DNA of 44,500 nt, from assembly GCF_001567585.1 (NCBI RefSeq), contig NZ_LRQV01000050.1:1-44500 (forward strand), written 5' to 3'. This DNA is from Micromonospora rosaria. GTDB taxonomy: Bacteria > Actinomycetota > Actinomycetes > Mycobacteriales > Micromonosporaceae. Position numbers and translations under genes: made by a program. Under the pieces are notes generated by a model. It had not been told where the DNA came from, did no database searches, and saw only the letters and a list, made by a program, of their open reading frames with translations. This document shows positions 7,295 through 14,330 of the stretch, piece by piece; within the stretch, counting starts at the first letter, position 1, and every line of letters begins with the position of its first letter.

Positions 7295-7527
7295 GCTGAA
7301 CCATCTCCGCATCTCCGCAACGCCGCACCCACCACCCCCTAGCAGGAAAAACACTCTGCGGAGATCGCCACCCCGACAATCATCGATCTCCGCATCTCCG
7401 CAACCAACCTGCGGAGATGAAGCCCTCTTGCGGAGATGGCCCCCCGAGGTGACTCCGCATCTCCGCAAGCATTCGCCCAGCTCAAGGCCATGTTTGCGGA
7501 GATGCGGAGATGCGGAGATGGTTCAGC
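7295..7527 (+). repeat. Iteron-like array, candidate replication origin of the element
   Basis: The 8-mer ATCTCCGC occurs five times forward (7303, 7311, 7386, 7394, 7459) and its complement GCGGAGAT six times (7358, 7411, 7430, 7496, 7504, 7512), plus one imperfect copy at 7452. Several are direct tandem pairs or a triplet. The outer ends form a perfect 25-bp inverted repeat (7295-7319 and 7503-7527). An AT-richer patch with GGAAAAAC lies near 7345. The array directly follows the replication genes, as iteron origins often do. Confidence 0.7.
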
Positions 7528-7734
7528 CCTCCTGACAACAGCATCGACCGCCCGCCACCGACCCCATCCACGCCGACCCGCTGAGAGCCACACAGACGGA
7601 TTCGCCCATGCCTAACACCGGGCCGCCTCCGATCTTGGCTCTACGGCGCTCCCAGCGGCCCGGCTAGCGCCGTTCTGCGTCAATGCCTTCCCGTCTTGCT
7701 TGCCGTGTGCCCACCCTCACGAAAGGCGCTCAGC
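7528..7734 (+). other. Spacer before the excisionase gene
   Basis: About 200 bases without a convincing gene. It contains one further GCTAGC (7663) and moderate AT content. No clear promoter, terminator or repeat was found, although an excisionase promoter must lie here if xis is not co-transcribed with the replication genes. Confidence 0.4.
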
Positions 7735-7929
7735 GTGCGACCTAAAGCCCTTTACCGCATCCCTGAGGCAATGGCACTGCTCAGCCTGAGCCGCACCGTG
7801 ATCTACGAACAGATTCGCTCCGGCCGACTTCGATCGGTCACCCAAGGTCGGGCACGACTCGTGCCCGCCCAAGCAATCGCCGACTACGTCGCCCTACTTG
7901 AAGGTGAAAGCATGAAGGAGGCTGCCTGA
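7735..7929 (+). CDS. xis: Excisionase, MerR-type helix-turn-helix (Xis)
   Basis: The 64-residue protein is a minimal winged helix-turn-helix of the excisionase family: YRIPEAMALLSLSRTVIYEQ (recognition helices), then GRLRSVTQGRARLVP and a short helix. It should bend DNA at the attachment site and direct the integrase toward excision. The GTG at 7735 is preferred over an upstream GTG at 7696 because GAAAGGCG lies about seven bases before it and the domain begins right after. Its stop overlaps the integrase ATG (TGATG), the typical xis-int arrangement. Confidence 0.85.
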   Translation: MRPKALYRIPEAMALLSLSRTVIYEQIRSGRLRSVTQGRARLVPAQAIADYVALLEGESMKEAA

Positions 7930-9092
7930 TGACCAAGCGCCGAAGTCGCGGGGATGGTGGCCTGCACTGGGACGAGGCACGCCAGCGCTGGATCGCGTCC
8001 GTCACGGTCGGCTACACCCCTGCCGGTAAGCGCATCGTTCGGCGTGGCAGCGGCAAGACCAAGACGGAGGCCAAGACCAAGCTCAAAGAGGTACTGCGCG
8101 ACCATGAAGACGGCTTGACCATCGCTCCGCAGGGCTTCACCGTCGCGGACGCCGTGAACGACTGGCTTACCTACGGACTGCCCGGAACGTCGAAAGGCAC
8201 CATCGATAAGTGCGGCTACCTCTGTCGCGGGCACATCATCCCCGACATCGGGGCGCGGAAACTGCGTGACCTCAGCGCGGAAGATGTCGACCGGTGGCTT
8301 GCAGGGAAGGCGGCAATCCTGAGTACCCGCACGCTGCGAGAGGTGTGCGCCTGCCTGAATCGCGCGGTCAACCGCGCAATGGCACGGGACAAGGTGAAGC
8401 GAAACGTGGTCGCGCTCTGCTCCATACCGAAAGGGCAAGAGGGGCGACCCTCCAAATCGCTGACCCTGGACCAGGCAAAGGCTGTCCTCGCCGCTGCCGA
8501 GGACAGCCGGCTCTATGCCTACGTCGTGCTGTCGCTTCTGACCGGGGCGCGCACCGAGGAACTACGAGCACTGACGTGGGACCACGTCGACCTGACTGGC
8601 CGACCCGACGATGACCCTCCCGTGCCGCCCTCCATCGCGGTATGGCACTCGGTCCGCGCCGGTGGCGATACCAAGACCCGCAAGTCACGCCGTACGCTCG
8701 CCTTGCCTCTCCGGTGCGTGCTCGCGCTCCGTCGGCACGGAGAACTGCAACAGCGCGACCGCGACAAGGCTGGCAAGGACTGGAGACCGCGCAACCTCGT
8801 GTTCGCTAGCACGGTGGGCAGCTCCCTGGACGCAGCCAACGTCCGGCGCGCGTTTCGGAGAGTGGCCGCCAAGGCAGGGCTGACCGCCGCCGACTGGACG
8901 CCCCGAGAACTGCGTCACAGCTTCGTGTCGGTGCTGTCCAGTAGCGGGGTGAGCTTGGAAGACATCGCCGACCTGTGCGGGCACTCTGGCACCACGGTCA
9001 CGGAGAAGGTCTACCGGCACCAGCTCCGGCCGGTGCTGCTCAGCGGCGCGGTCGCCATGGACCGCATCTTCGCGCTGGCCCCGGAGCGCTAG
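7929..9092 (+). CDS. int: Tyrosine site-specific integrase
   Basis: The 387-residue recombinase inserts and excises the element at tRNA-Pro. An N-terminal arm-binding domain (about 1-60) precedes a SAM-like core-binding domain (70-165). The catalytic domain shows R208 (GARTEELRAL), K249 (TKTRKSRR), ELRHS with R329 and H330, H352 (LCGHSG) and the nucleophile Y362 (VYRH). The first box II histidine is replaced by Arg (PRELRH), which I recall as common in pSAM2-type integrases. The gene points at the tRNA 3' end 65 bases away. Base composition is visibly less GC-rich than in the chromosomal genes. Confidence 0.95.
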   Translation: MTKRRSRGDGGLHWDEARQRWIASVTVGYTPAGKRIVRRGSGKTKTEAKTKLKEVLRDHEDGLTIAPQGFTVADAVNDWLTYGLPGTSKGTIDKCGYLCRGHIIPDIGARKLRDLSAEDVDRWLAGKAAILSTRTLREVCACLNRAVNRAMARDKVKRNVVALCSIPKGQEGRPSKSLTLDQAKAVLAAAEDSRLYAYVVLSLLTGARTEELRALTWDHVDLTGRPDDDPPVPPSIAVWHSVRAGGDTKTRKSRRTLALPLRCVLALRRHGELQQRDRDKAGKDWRPRNLVFASTVGSSLDAANVRRAFRRVAAKAGLTAADWTPRELRHSFVSVLSSSGVSLEDIADLCGHSGTTVTEKVYRHQLRPVLLSGAVAMDRIFALAPER

Positions 9093-9113
9093 TCACTCAG
9101 TTAGTCACTCAGG
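9090..9113 (+). repeat. 12-bp tandem repeat at the end of int
   Basis: TAGTCACTCAGT (9090-9101) is followed at once by TAGTCACTCAGG (9102-9113), so 11 of 12 bases repeat. The first copy contains the int stop codon. Tandem short repeats near an attachment core can be arm-type integrase or Xis sites, or a duplication scar. Confidence 0.5.
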
Positions 9114-9120
9114 AAGCACT

Positions 9121-9153
9121 AGAGGGCACATCCATCGATTGGATGTGCCCTCT
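9121..9153. terminator. Bidirectional terminator between int and tRNA-Pro
   Basis: Perfect 14-bp stem (9121-9134 with 9140-9153) and 5-base loop TCGAT. It stands between the convergent int and tRNA genes and can stop transcription from both sides. Confidence 0.8.
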
Positions 9154-9157
9154 CACC

Positions 9158-9234
<77 letters not shown>

Positions 9235-9248
9235 AGGCGTGCGGACAA

Positions 9249-9276
9249 ATACTAGCCCACCGCGCCCGGGGGGCAA
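9249..9276 (-). promoter_or_regulatory. Promoter of tRNA-Pro
   Basis: On the minus strand TTGCCC (9271-9276) and TAGTAT (9249-9254) are separated by 16 bases and end 14 bases before the tRNA 5' end, a good fit to a housekeeping sigma promoter. Confidence 0.55.
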
Positions 9277-9298
9277 ACTCGGTACCCCCTCCCCTCCG

Positions 9299-9523
9299 GG
9301 GGCCGGCAGCACCACCCGCGCGACCTGCGCGGGTGCGGACCGACGGCCGACCGGGCGGCCGGAGCGGGCCGCCCGACGGGGTCGCACCCCGCTCCGGCCC
9401 GGACTTGCCGAACACCTCCGATGGCCCTGTCGAGCTGATGTCGTGAGCGACTCAGTCGTCAGCGCCCGGAGCGGCCGGCCGGGCCCTGTGGAGCCGGCCG
9501 GGCGGTCGGGCGGTCGCTCCGGG
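9299..9523. other. Structured non-coding stretch between tRNA-Pro and the phosphoesterase
   Basis: The gene-free stretch 9235-9691 contains three strong hairpins: a 9-bp stem 9313-9321/9327-9335, a 12-bp stem 9357-9368/9388-9399, and a 9-bp outer stem 9465-9473/9515-9523 that encloses two GCCGGCC blocks. They may be terminators for the leftward phosphoesterase gene, or a structured RNA. No convincing gene is present. A GCCC-type simple repeat (9647-9669) lies nearer the gene end. Confidence 0.45.
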
Positions 9524-9646
9524 TAGGTGGGACGCCGCCGACCGCAGCCCTCGACGTCCCGCGACGCCGCACGGCACCCCGTCACGGGCCGCCGCACCGG
9601 TGATGTCACCAACGATTCAGCTCGACAGGGCCGGCCGCTAGGCTGC

Positions 9647-9669
9647 GCCCGCCCGCCCGCCCGCCCGCC
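9647..9669. repeat. GCCC simple-sequence repeat
   Basis: Five consecutive GCCC units plus a partial one, just downstream of the phosphoesterase stop. It has the look of a slippage-prone microsatellite with no evident function. Confidence 0.7.
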
Positions 9670-9691
9670 AGCCCGAGCGTGACGGCGAGGG

Positions 9692-10588
9692 TCAGCGGGG
9701 GATCAGGGTGAGGATGCTCGCCTCCGGCGGGCAGGCGAACCGTACCGGGGCGGTGGGGTGGGTGCCCAGGCCGGCCGAGACGTGCAGCCAGGCGTCCGAC
9801 TCGGGCCAGCGGTGCAGGCCCTTGGCCATCGACCGGGGCAGGCCGCAGTTGGTCACCAGGGCCCCGAACCCCGGCACGCAGACCTGGCCGCCGTGCGTGT
9901 GGCCGGCCAGCAGCAGCTCGAAGCCGTCCGCCGCCATCTGGTCTAGCACGACCGGCTCCGGCGAGTGGGTGAGCGCGATGGCGAGCTCCGCCGAGGCCGA
10001 GACCGGGCCGGCCACCAGGTCGTACTCGTCCCGGCCGATGTGCGGGTCGTCCACCCCGACCAGTTCGACCAGCCGCCCGCCCGCCTTGATCGAGGTACGG
10101 GCGTTGTTCAGGTCGGCCCAGCCGGCACCGACCAGGACGTCCCGCAGCTCCTCGTAGGGCAGTTCGGCGCCCTCGGCGTACTCCCGGTCGGGCAGGAAGT
10201 AGGAGAAGGGGTTCTTCAGCACCGGGCCGGTGTAGTCGTTGGAGCCGAAGACGAACGCGCCCGGGTAGTCGAGCAGCGGTTGCAGGGCGCGCAGCACACC
10301 CGGGACCGCGCCGGGATCGGCCATGTTGTCCCCGGTCACCACCACCAGGTCCGGGTCGAGGGCGGCCAGCGAGGCCACCCAGTTCTGCTTGCGGGCCTGG
10401 TTGGGCATCATGTGCAGGTCCGACACATGCAGGATGCGCAGCGGCTCCGCGTCGGCCGGCAGCATCGGCACGTCGTACCGGCGCAGGGTGAACATGTTGC
10501 GCTCGACGAGCGACGCGTACGCGAGGGTGGCCGCGCCGGCCACGACGGTTCCGGCCGCGAGCCGGCGGAATAGTGTGCGCTTTCGCAT
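9692..10588 (-). CDS. Membrane-anchored metallophosphoesterase
   Basis: The 298-residue product has a basic N-terminus and one membrane helix (about 10-28), then a calcineurin-like phosphoesterase domain: LHVSDLHM (first metal site), VVTGDNM (second), GSNDY, LTHSPEP and LLAGHTHGGQ. This metal-binding set is complete, so an active enzyme facing outward is likely; the substrate (phosphodiester, phospholipid or UDP-sugar) is unknown. The ATG at 10588 is chosen because the membrane helix follows it; a second ATG nine codons upstream would overlap the divergent yqeY start. The gene is the counterpart of M. tuberculosis Rv3683 in a conserved block with ponA2 and whiB4. Confidence 0.85.
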   Translation of the reverse strand: MRKRTLFRRLAAGTVVAGAATLAYASLVERNMFTLRRYDVPMLPADAEPLRILHVSDLHMMPNQARKQNWVASLAALDPDLVVVTGDNMADPGAVPGVLRALQPLLDYPGAFVFGSNDYTGPVLKNPFSYFLPDREYAEGAELPYEELRDVLVGAGWADLNNARTSIKAGGRLVELVGVDDPHIGRDEYDLVAGPVSASAELAIALTHSPEPVVLDQMAADGFELLLAGHTHGGQVCVPGFGALVTNCGLPRSMAKGLHRWPESDAWLHVSAGLGTHPTAPVRFACPPEASILTLIPR

Positions 10589-10599
10589 GGCGATCAGGG

Positions 10600-10605
10600 T
10601 AGTTT
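10600..10605 (+). promoter_or_regulatory. -10 box for leaderless yqeY transcript
   Basis: TAGTTT ends eight bases before the ATG at 10614 and no Shine-Dalgarno sequence is present, so transcription probably starts at or next to the start codon. Confidence 0.5.
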
Positions 10606-10613
10606 GACCGTCC

Positions 10614-11069
10614 ATGAGCACGCTGAAGGACCGGCTCACCGCCGACATGCGAACCGCGCTCAAGGCGCGCGACGAACTGACCACCTCCACCCTGCGGATG
10701 GCGCTGGCCGCCGTCGGCACCGCCGAGGTGGCCGGCAAGGCCAAGCGCGAGCTCACCGACGACGAGGTGCTCGCCGTGCTGACCAAGGAGGCGAAGAAGC
10801 GGCGCGAGGCCGCGACCGCCTTCGCCGACGCCGGCCGCGCCGAGCAGGCCGCCAAGGAGAGCGCCGAGGGCGAGGTACTGGAGCGGTACCTGCCCCGGCA
10901 GCTCTCCGACGCCGAGCTGACCGAGCTGGTCTCGGGGGCGCTCGCCGACGGCGGCTTCACCGGGAAGGCGCAGATGGGCCCGGCGATGAAGGCGGCCCAG
11001 GCCGCGGTGGCAGGCCGGGCCGAGGGCGGTCGGGTCGCCGCCGAGGTACGCCGGCAGCTCGGCCTCTGA
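10614..11069 (+). CDS. GatB/YqeY domain protein
   Basis: The 151-residue protein matches the YqeY family in length and pattern: an N-terminal helical part (LKDRLTADMRTALKARDE), the central KREAATAFADAGRAEQAAKE segment, then LERYLPRQLS and a C-terminal part ending in VAAEVRRQLGL. YqeY resembles the tail domain of GatB, which helps tRNA-dependent amidotransferases bind tRNA; the function of the stand-alone protein is not established. It is transcribed divergently from the phosphoesterase, with the start codons 25 bases apart. A strong hairpin separates it from the convergent PBP gene. Confidence 0.9.
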   Translation: MSTLKDRLTADMRTALKARDELTTSTLRMALAAVGTAEVAGKAKRELTDDEVLAVLTKEAKKRREAATAFADAGRAEQAAKESAEGEVLERYLPRQLSDAELTELVSGALADGGFTGKAQMGPAMKAAQAAVAGRAEGGRVAAEVRRQLGL

Positions 11070-11126
11070 CCGGGGCCGCCGGCCGGCCGGCGGCGAGCGC
11101 CCTCGACGGACCTGTCGGGTACGACG

Positions 11127-11160
11127 AAGCGGGCGGCACGATGATTCGTGCCGCCCGCTT
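11127..11160. terminator. Bidirectional terminator between yqeY and the PBP gene
   Basis: Perfect 14-bp stem (11127-11140 with 11147-11160) around a 6-base loop. The arms begin AAGC and end GCTT, giving a short T-run on both strands, and the two genes converge on it. Confidence 0.85.
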
Positions 11161-11183
11161 CGGTGTGTCGGGTGTCGCCCGGC

Positions 11184-13604
11184 TCAGCCGCCGGGTCGAC
11201 CGTCGGGCGGGCCTTGGCCGCCGTCGTTCTGGTTGCCACCACCACCGTTGCCGGCGCTCACCTGGATGGTGACCACGCCGCCCTTGATGGTGCGGCCGTT
11301 CGGGCTGGTGCCGGCGGCGGTACCCGGCGGGCAACTCGACGCGACCCGCGCGTCGGAGACGACCGCCTGGAAGCCGGCGCCCTGGATCCGGGACTTCGCG
11401 CTGTCCACGGACTGACAACTCACGTTCGGGATGCTCCGCTGGTCACCCTCGGAGATCTTCTGCCCCGGTGGGGTGAAGTTGATCCGCTCCTTGCCCTTCA
11501 TCGCGGCGGCCAGCGATCTCTCCACCGGCTGGTTGATACCGCCCGAGCCCGGGTGGGGCATCCGCTGCCGGGTCTGCGGCCAGTCCGGGTCGGCCATGAT
11601 GCCGGCCACCGCGTACTGCTTGGTCATGGCGACCAGGGAGGCGGTCTTCTCCGAGTCGGTGGTGCCAGACTTGCCGGCCACCGGCGCGTCCACCACCGAC
11701 TTGACCGAGGCGGCGGTCCGGCTGCCGCCGCAGCGGCTGGTGCGGGAGTTGTCGCCGACCGGGCAGCGGGCGGCGTCGACCGCAGCGCGGGCGACCTCGG
11801 TGCTGACCGCCTTCTTGCAGCGGGGGTTGGCGATGTCCAGCTTCTTGCCGTCGGGGTCCTTGATCTCCTGCACCGGGATCGGCTCGCAGTACTTGCCGTC
11901 CGCCGCCAGGGTGGCGTACGAGTTGGCCAGGTCCAGCGGGGTGACCGAGGAGACGCCGAGGGTGAAGGCGCCCCAGTCGTGCGCGTAGGCCTTGTTGTCG
12001 GCCCACTTCGCCTCTTCGCTCACCCGGAACTCGATGCCGAGCCGCTTGGCCACGTCGACCACGTTCTCCGCGCCGACCCGTTGCTGGAGCGGGACGAAGT
12101 AGGTGTTGGTCGACTGGGCGAACGCGCTCCACATGTTCTGTACGCCGCCGGCCTTCTTGTTCGAGTTCGTCGGGCAGTAGTTGTTCGTCCCCGGGCAGGC
12201 GGCGGGACTGCCCCGCTCGACGATGTACTGGGACTTGAACTGCTGCGGCGAGTCGAACGAGTAGCTGAGCGGGATGCCCTTCTCCAGGGCGGCCACGATC
12301 GTGAAGATCTTGAAGACCGAGCCGGCCTGGTACCCGGTGATGCCGTCACCGCCGGTGAGCAGCGGGTTCACGGTGTTCGGGTAGTTGCCCCGGATGCCCT
12401 TGTCCCGCTTCCTCGGCTCGCTGGCGAGCTCGTTCTGCGGCTTGTCCGGGTCGTCGAGCTTGAAGTTGCGGTTCACCGACAGGGCGCGGACCCGGCCGGT
12501 GCCCGGCTCGACCATCGCCACCATCCGGGCCGCTTTGCTCCGCACCGAGAGACCGTCGCGGACCGCCCTGTCCGCGCCGTCCTGCGCCTGCACGTCGAGG
12601 GTGGTGGTGATGGTGTAGCCGCCGCTCTTGAGCCGCCGCTCCCGGTCGTACGTGGTCGAGCCGAACTCCTCCTGCTGCAGCCACCAGCGGTAGAAGTAGT
12701 CGCAGAAGAAGCCCCAGCCCTTCTTGGTGGTGGCGACGCAGCCGTTGGGGGCGCGCTTGCCCTTGACCGTCAGCTTGACCGCCTTGGCCTTGTCGGCCTC
12801 CTCCTGGGTGATCGCGCCGGTGGTGACCATGTTCTGGATCACGTAGTTGCGCCGGTCGACCGCCTGCTGGTAGCCGCTCTTGGTGGTCGGGTTGAAGGCG
12901 GTGGGCGCCTTCACCATGCCGGCCAGCATCGCCGCTTCCTCGATCTTCAGGTCCTTCGGCGGCTTGCCGAAGTAGACCTGGCTGGCGGCGAAGATGCCGT
13001 ACGCGCCGTTGCCGAAGGCGGCGATGTTCAGGTACCGCTCCAGGATCTCGTCCTTGCTGAGCTCCTTCTCGATCTGGAGCGCGTAGTTCATCTCCCGGAC
13101 CTTGCGGGCGCTGGTGTCCTCGGTGGCCGCGACCACGTCCTGCGGGTGGGTCGCCGAGTAGGCGATGTTCAGCCGCACGTACTGCATGGTCAGCGTGGAG
13201 GCGCCCTGCCGCGAGTTGGCGGCGGAGGAGTTGTTGACGAAAGCCCGCACGACGCCGTTGATGTCGACGCCGTTGTGCTTGTAGAAGTCGTGGTCCTCGG
13301 CCGCGATGATCGCCTTCTGCATGACCGGCGAGATGTCGGCCAGCTTGACGTCCCGACGGTTCTCGTCGTACATGATCGCTAGGGGGGTCTTGCCGTCGGC
13401 CGCGAGCACGTAGCTGATCTGCGGCGCGCGGGCCATCGTCAGCTCCTTGGGCAGGGCGCCGAATGTCTCCGCGCCCGCCTTGGCGGCTAGTCCGGACATC
13501 GCCACCGCGGGGAAGGCCGCCGCAGCGACCACGACCCCGGCCAACAGGCCACAGATGAGCAGCGATGCGGCGTTGGTCAGCACATTGTGGTCACGTTTCC
13601 GCAT
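11184..13604 (-). CDS. ponA2: Bifunctional penicillin-binding protein, PonA2-like, with PASTA domain
   Basis: The 806-residue class A PBP polymerises and cross-links peptidoglycan. A membrane helix (12-36) is followed by the GT51 glycosyltransferase domain with catalytic E103 in AAEDHDFYKH and the QGASTLTMQ motif. The transpeptidase domain has the nucleophile S429 in SVFK, STN (498-500) and KSGT (645-648). A single PASTA domain (about 715-785) and a Gly/Pro-rich tail end the protein. Paired cysteines around 470-477 and 614-625 suggest disulfides outside the cell. The start is fixed by GAGGTGA six bases upstream; the much longer open frame is rejected. Adjacency to wblA/whiB4 identifies it as the ponA2 counterpart. 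Confidence 0.92.
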   Translation of the reverse strand: MRKRDHNVLTNAASLLICGLLAGVVVAAAAFPAVAMSGLAAKAGAETFGALPKELTMARAPQISYVLAADGKTPLAIMYDENRRDVKLADISPVMQKAIIAAEDHDFYKHNGVDINGVVRAFVNNSSAANSRQGASTLTMQYVRLNIAYSATHPQDVVAATEDTSARKVREMNYALQIEKELSKDEILERYLNIAAFGNGAYGIFAASQVYFGKPPKDLKIEEAAMLAGMVKAPTAFNPTTKSGYQQAVDRRNYVIQNMVTTGAITQEEADKAKAVKLTVKGKRAPNGCVATTKKGWGFFCDYFYRWWLQQEEFGSTTYDRERRLKSGGYTITTTLDVQAQDGADRAVRDGLSVRSKAARMVAMVEPGTGRVRALSVNRNFKLDDPDKPQNELASEPRKRDKGIRGNYPNTVNPLLTGGDGITGYQAGSVFKIFTIVAALEKGIPLSYSFDSPQQFKSQYIVERGSPAACPGTNNYCPTNSNKKAGGVQNMWSAFAQSTNTYFVPLQQRVGAENVVDVAKRLGIEFRVSEEAKWADNKAYAHDWGAFTLGVSSVTPLDLANSYATLAADGKYCEPIPVQEIKDPDGKKLDIANPRCKKAVSTEVARAAVDAARCPVGDNSRTSRCGGSRTAASVKSVVDAPVAGKSGTTDSEKTASLVAMTKQYAVAGIMADPDWPQTRQRMPHPGSGGINQPVERSLAAAMKGKERINFTPPGQKISEGDQRSIPNVSCQSVDSAKSRIQGAGFQAVVSDARVASSCPPGTAAGTSPNGRTIKGGVVTIQVSAGNGGGGNQNDGGQGPPDGRPGG

Positions 13605-14000
13605 CCAGGTCACCTCGACAGGGTACGCGAGTAGGGAACGAGGGGCGCTGGGGCCACTTTCCCCATTTCCTGCACGCGCCGGTCTCGTTGTGCTAAACGC
13701 ACGACCCCCCGTCAGTGGTTGCGCGAAACCGGCGAGTCTCCTCCGTGGTGGTCCGGTCGCGCAGCGTTTTCCTGACCCGGGGTGGGGTAAGCGGCCGACG
13801 AGAGCCCGGGAAGCCGGGAGTGTCCGGAATGATGGATTTCGCCGACAACGTTGCGTAATCAGGCGACTACAGAGCATGATGGTGGCGACGATCCAGCCAC
13901 AGTCGTCCGTGCCGCCTTGGGGGAGGCCGGGCAGGACGACCGGGACGTGGACGGCTGGTCGCGACGACGTCGGTAGTACTCCGAGGGGGGACGTGTACAG
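13605..14000. promoter_or_regulatory. Divergent control region of the PBP and wblA
   Basis: About 400 bases without a convincing gene. A partial palindrome with GTGC and GCAC half-sites lies at 13690-13702 on the PBP side. On the wblA side TAGTAC (13974-13979) could be a -10 box, 21 bases before the ATG, followed by GAGGGGGG as ribosome-binding site. WblA genes are normally under developmental control, but no known operator was recognised. Confidence 0.4.
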
Positions 14001-14321
14001 ATGGGCATGATCACTGACTGGCCGTCGCTGGCGGCGTGTCAGAACGGAGACCCGGACGCCTTGTTCGTCCAGGGCGCCGAACAGAACGTCGCCAAGCGGA
14101 TCTGCCGCAGTTGCCCAGTCAGGTACGAGTGCCTGGCCGACGCGCTCGACAACCGGATCGAGTTCGGAGTGTGGGGTGGCATGACCGAACGTGAGCGCCG
14201 GGCGTTGCTGCGCCGGCACCCGCAGGTGGCGAGTTGGCGCAAGATGTTCGAGGCGGCGATGAAGAAGAACGCCAAGGACGACAAGTCCGGTAAGGACAAG
14301 GTGCTGGTCAACGTCGGTTGA
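14001..14321 (+). CDS. wblA: WblA/WhiB4-type iron-sulfur transcription factor
   Basis: The 106-residue protein carries the four cluster cysteines of WhiB proteins (C13, C35, C38, C44), which bind a [4Fe-4S] cluster sensitive to oxygen and nitric oxide, then the GVWGG turn (56-60) and a basic DNA-binding tail (RERRALLRR). The opening MGMITDW and the sequence around the turn are very close to Streptomyces WblA, a global regulator of the switch from aerial growth to sporulation and of antibiotic output; WhiB4 is the mycobacterial equivalent. The first ATG is chosen for its GGGGGG upstream and the family start. The neighbours, ponA2 and two ArsA ATPases, are conserved. Confidence 0.93.
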   Translation: MGMITDWPSLAACQNGDPDALFVQGAEQNVAKRICRSCPVRYECLADALDNRIEFGVWGGMTERERRALLRRHPQVASWRKMFEAAMKKNAKDDKSGKDKVLVNVG

Positions 14322-14330
14322 CCGGCCGGT

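Larger units (their letters stand above)
1..9157 (+). mobile_element. AICE (integrative conjugative element), right-hand part
   Basis: The stretch carries the diagnostic AICE gene set in the usual order: a Nudix gene, a membrane protein, a TraB/FtsK-type translocase, a Prim-Pol replication module, excisionase and tyrosine integrase. It ends exactly at the 3' end of an intact tRNA-Pro gene, the normal insertion target for this class. Genes overlap in ATGA/GTGA steps and all read rightward. Ordinary chromosomal housekeeping genes begin beyond the tRNA. The left end, with its attachment site copy and any regulators, lies before base 1, so the full size is unknown. AICEs with a Prim-Pol replication protein form a recognised subgroup (RepPP); that assignment is from family knowledge. 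Confidence 0.9.

Noticed and set aside
7295..7527. CRISPR array
   Set aside because: The repeats are 8 bp, occur in both orientations and are often adjacent without spacers; no cas gene is near.
8904..8921. Integrase broken at box II (PRELRH instead of HxLRH)
   Set aside because: The Arg substitution at the first histidine is, as far as I recall, usual in pSAM2-type integrases, and all other catalytic residues are present.
13685..13704. Partial palindrome with GTGC/GCAC half-sites upstream of the PBP as a Crp site
   Set aside because: Spacing between GTG and CAC is seven bases rather than eight, and the outer arms pair only with a bulge.
11184..14219. A 1011-residue form of the penicillin-binding protein
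   Set aside because: The extra N-terminal 205 residues run through the promoter region and antisense to wblA. The ATG at 13604 has a good ribosome-binding site and directly precedes the membrane helix.
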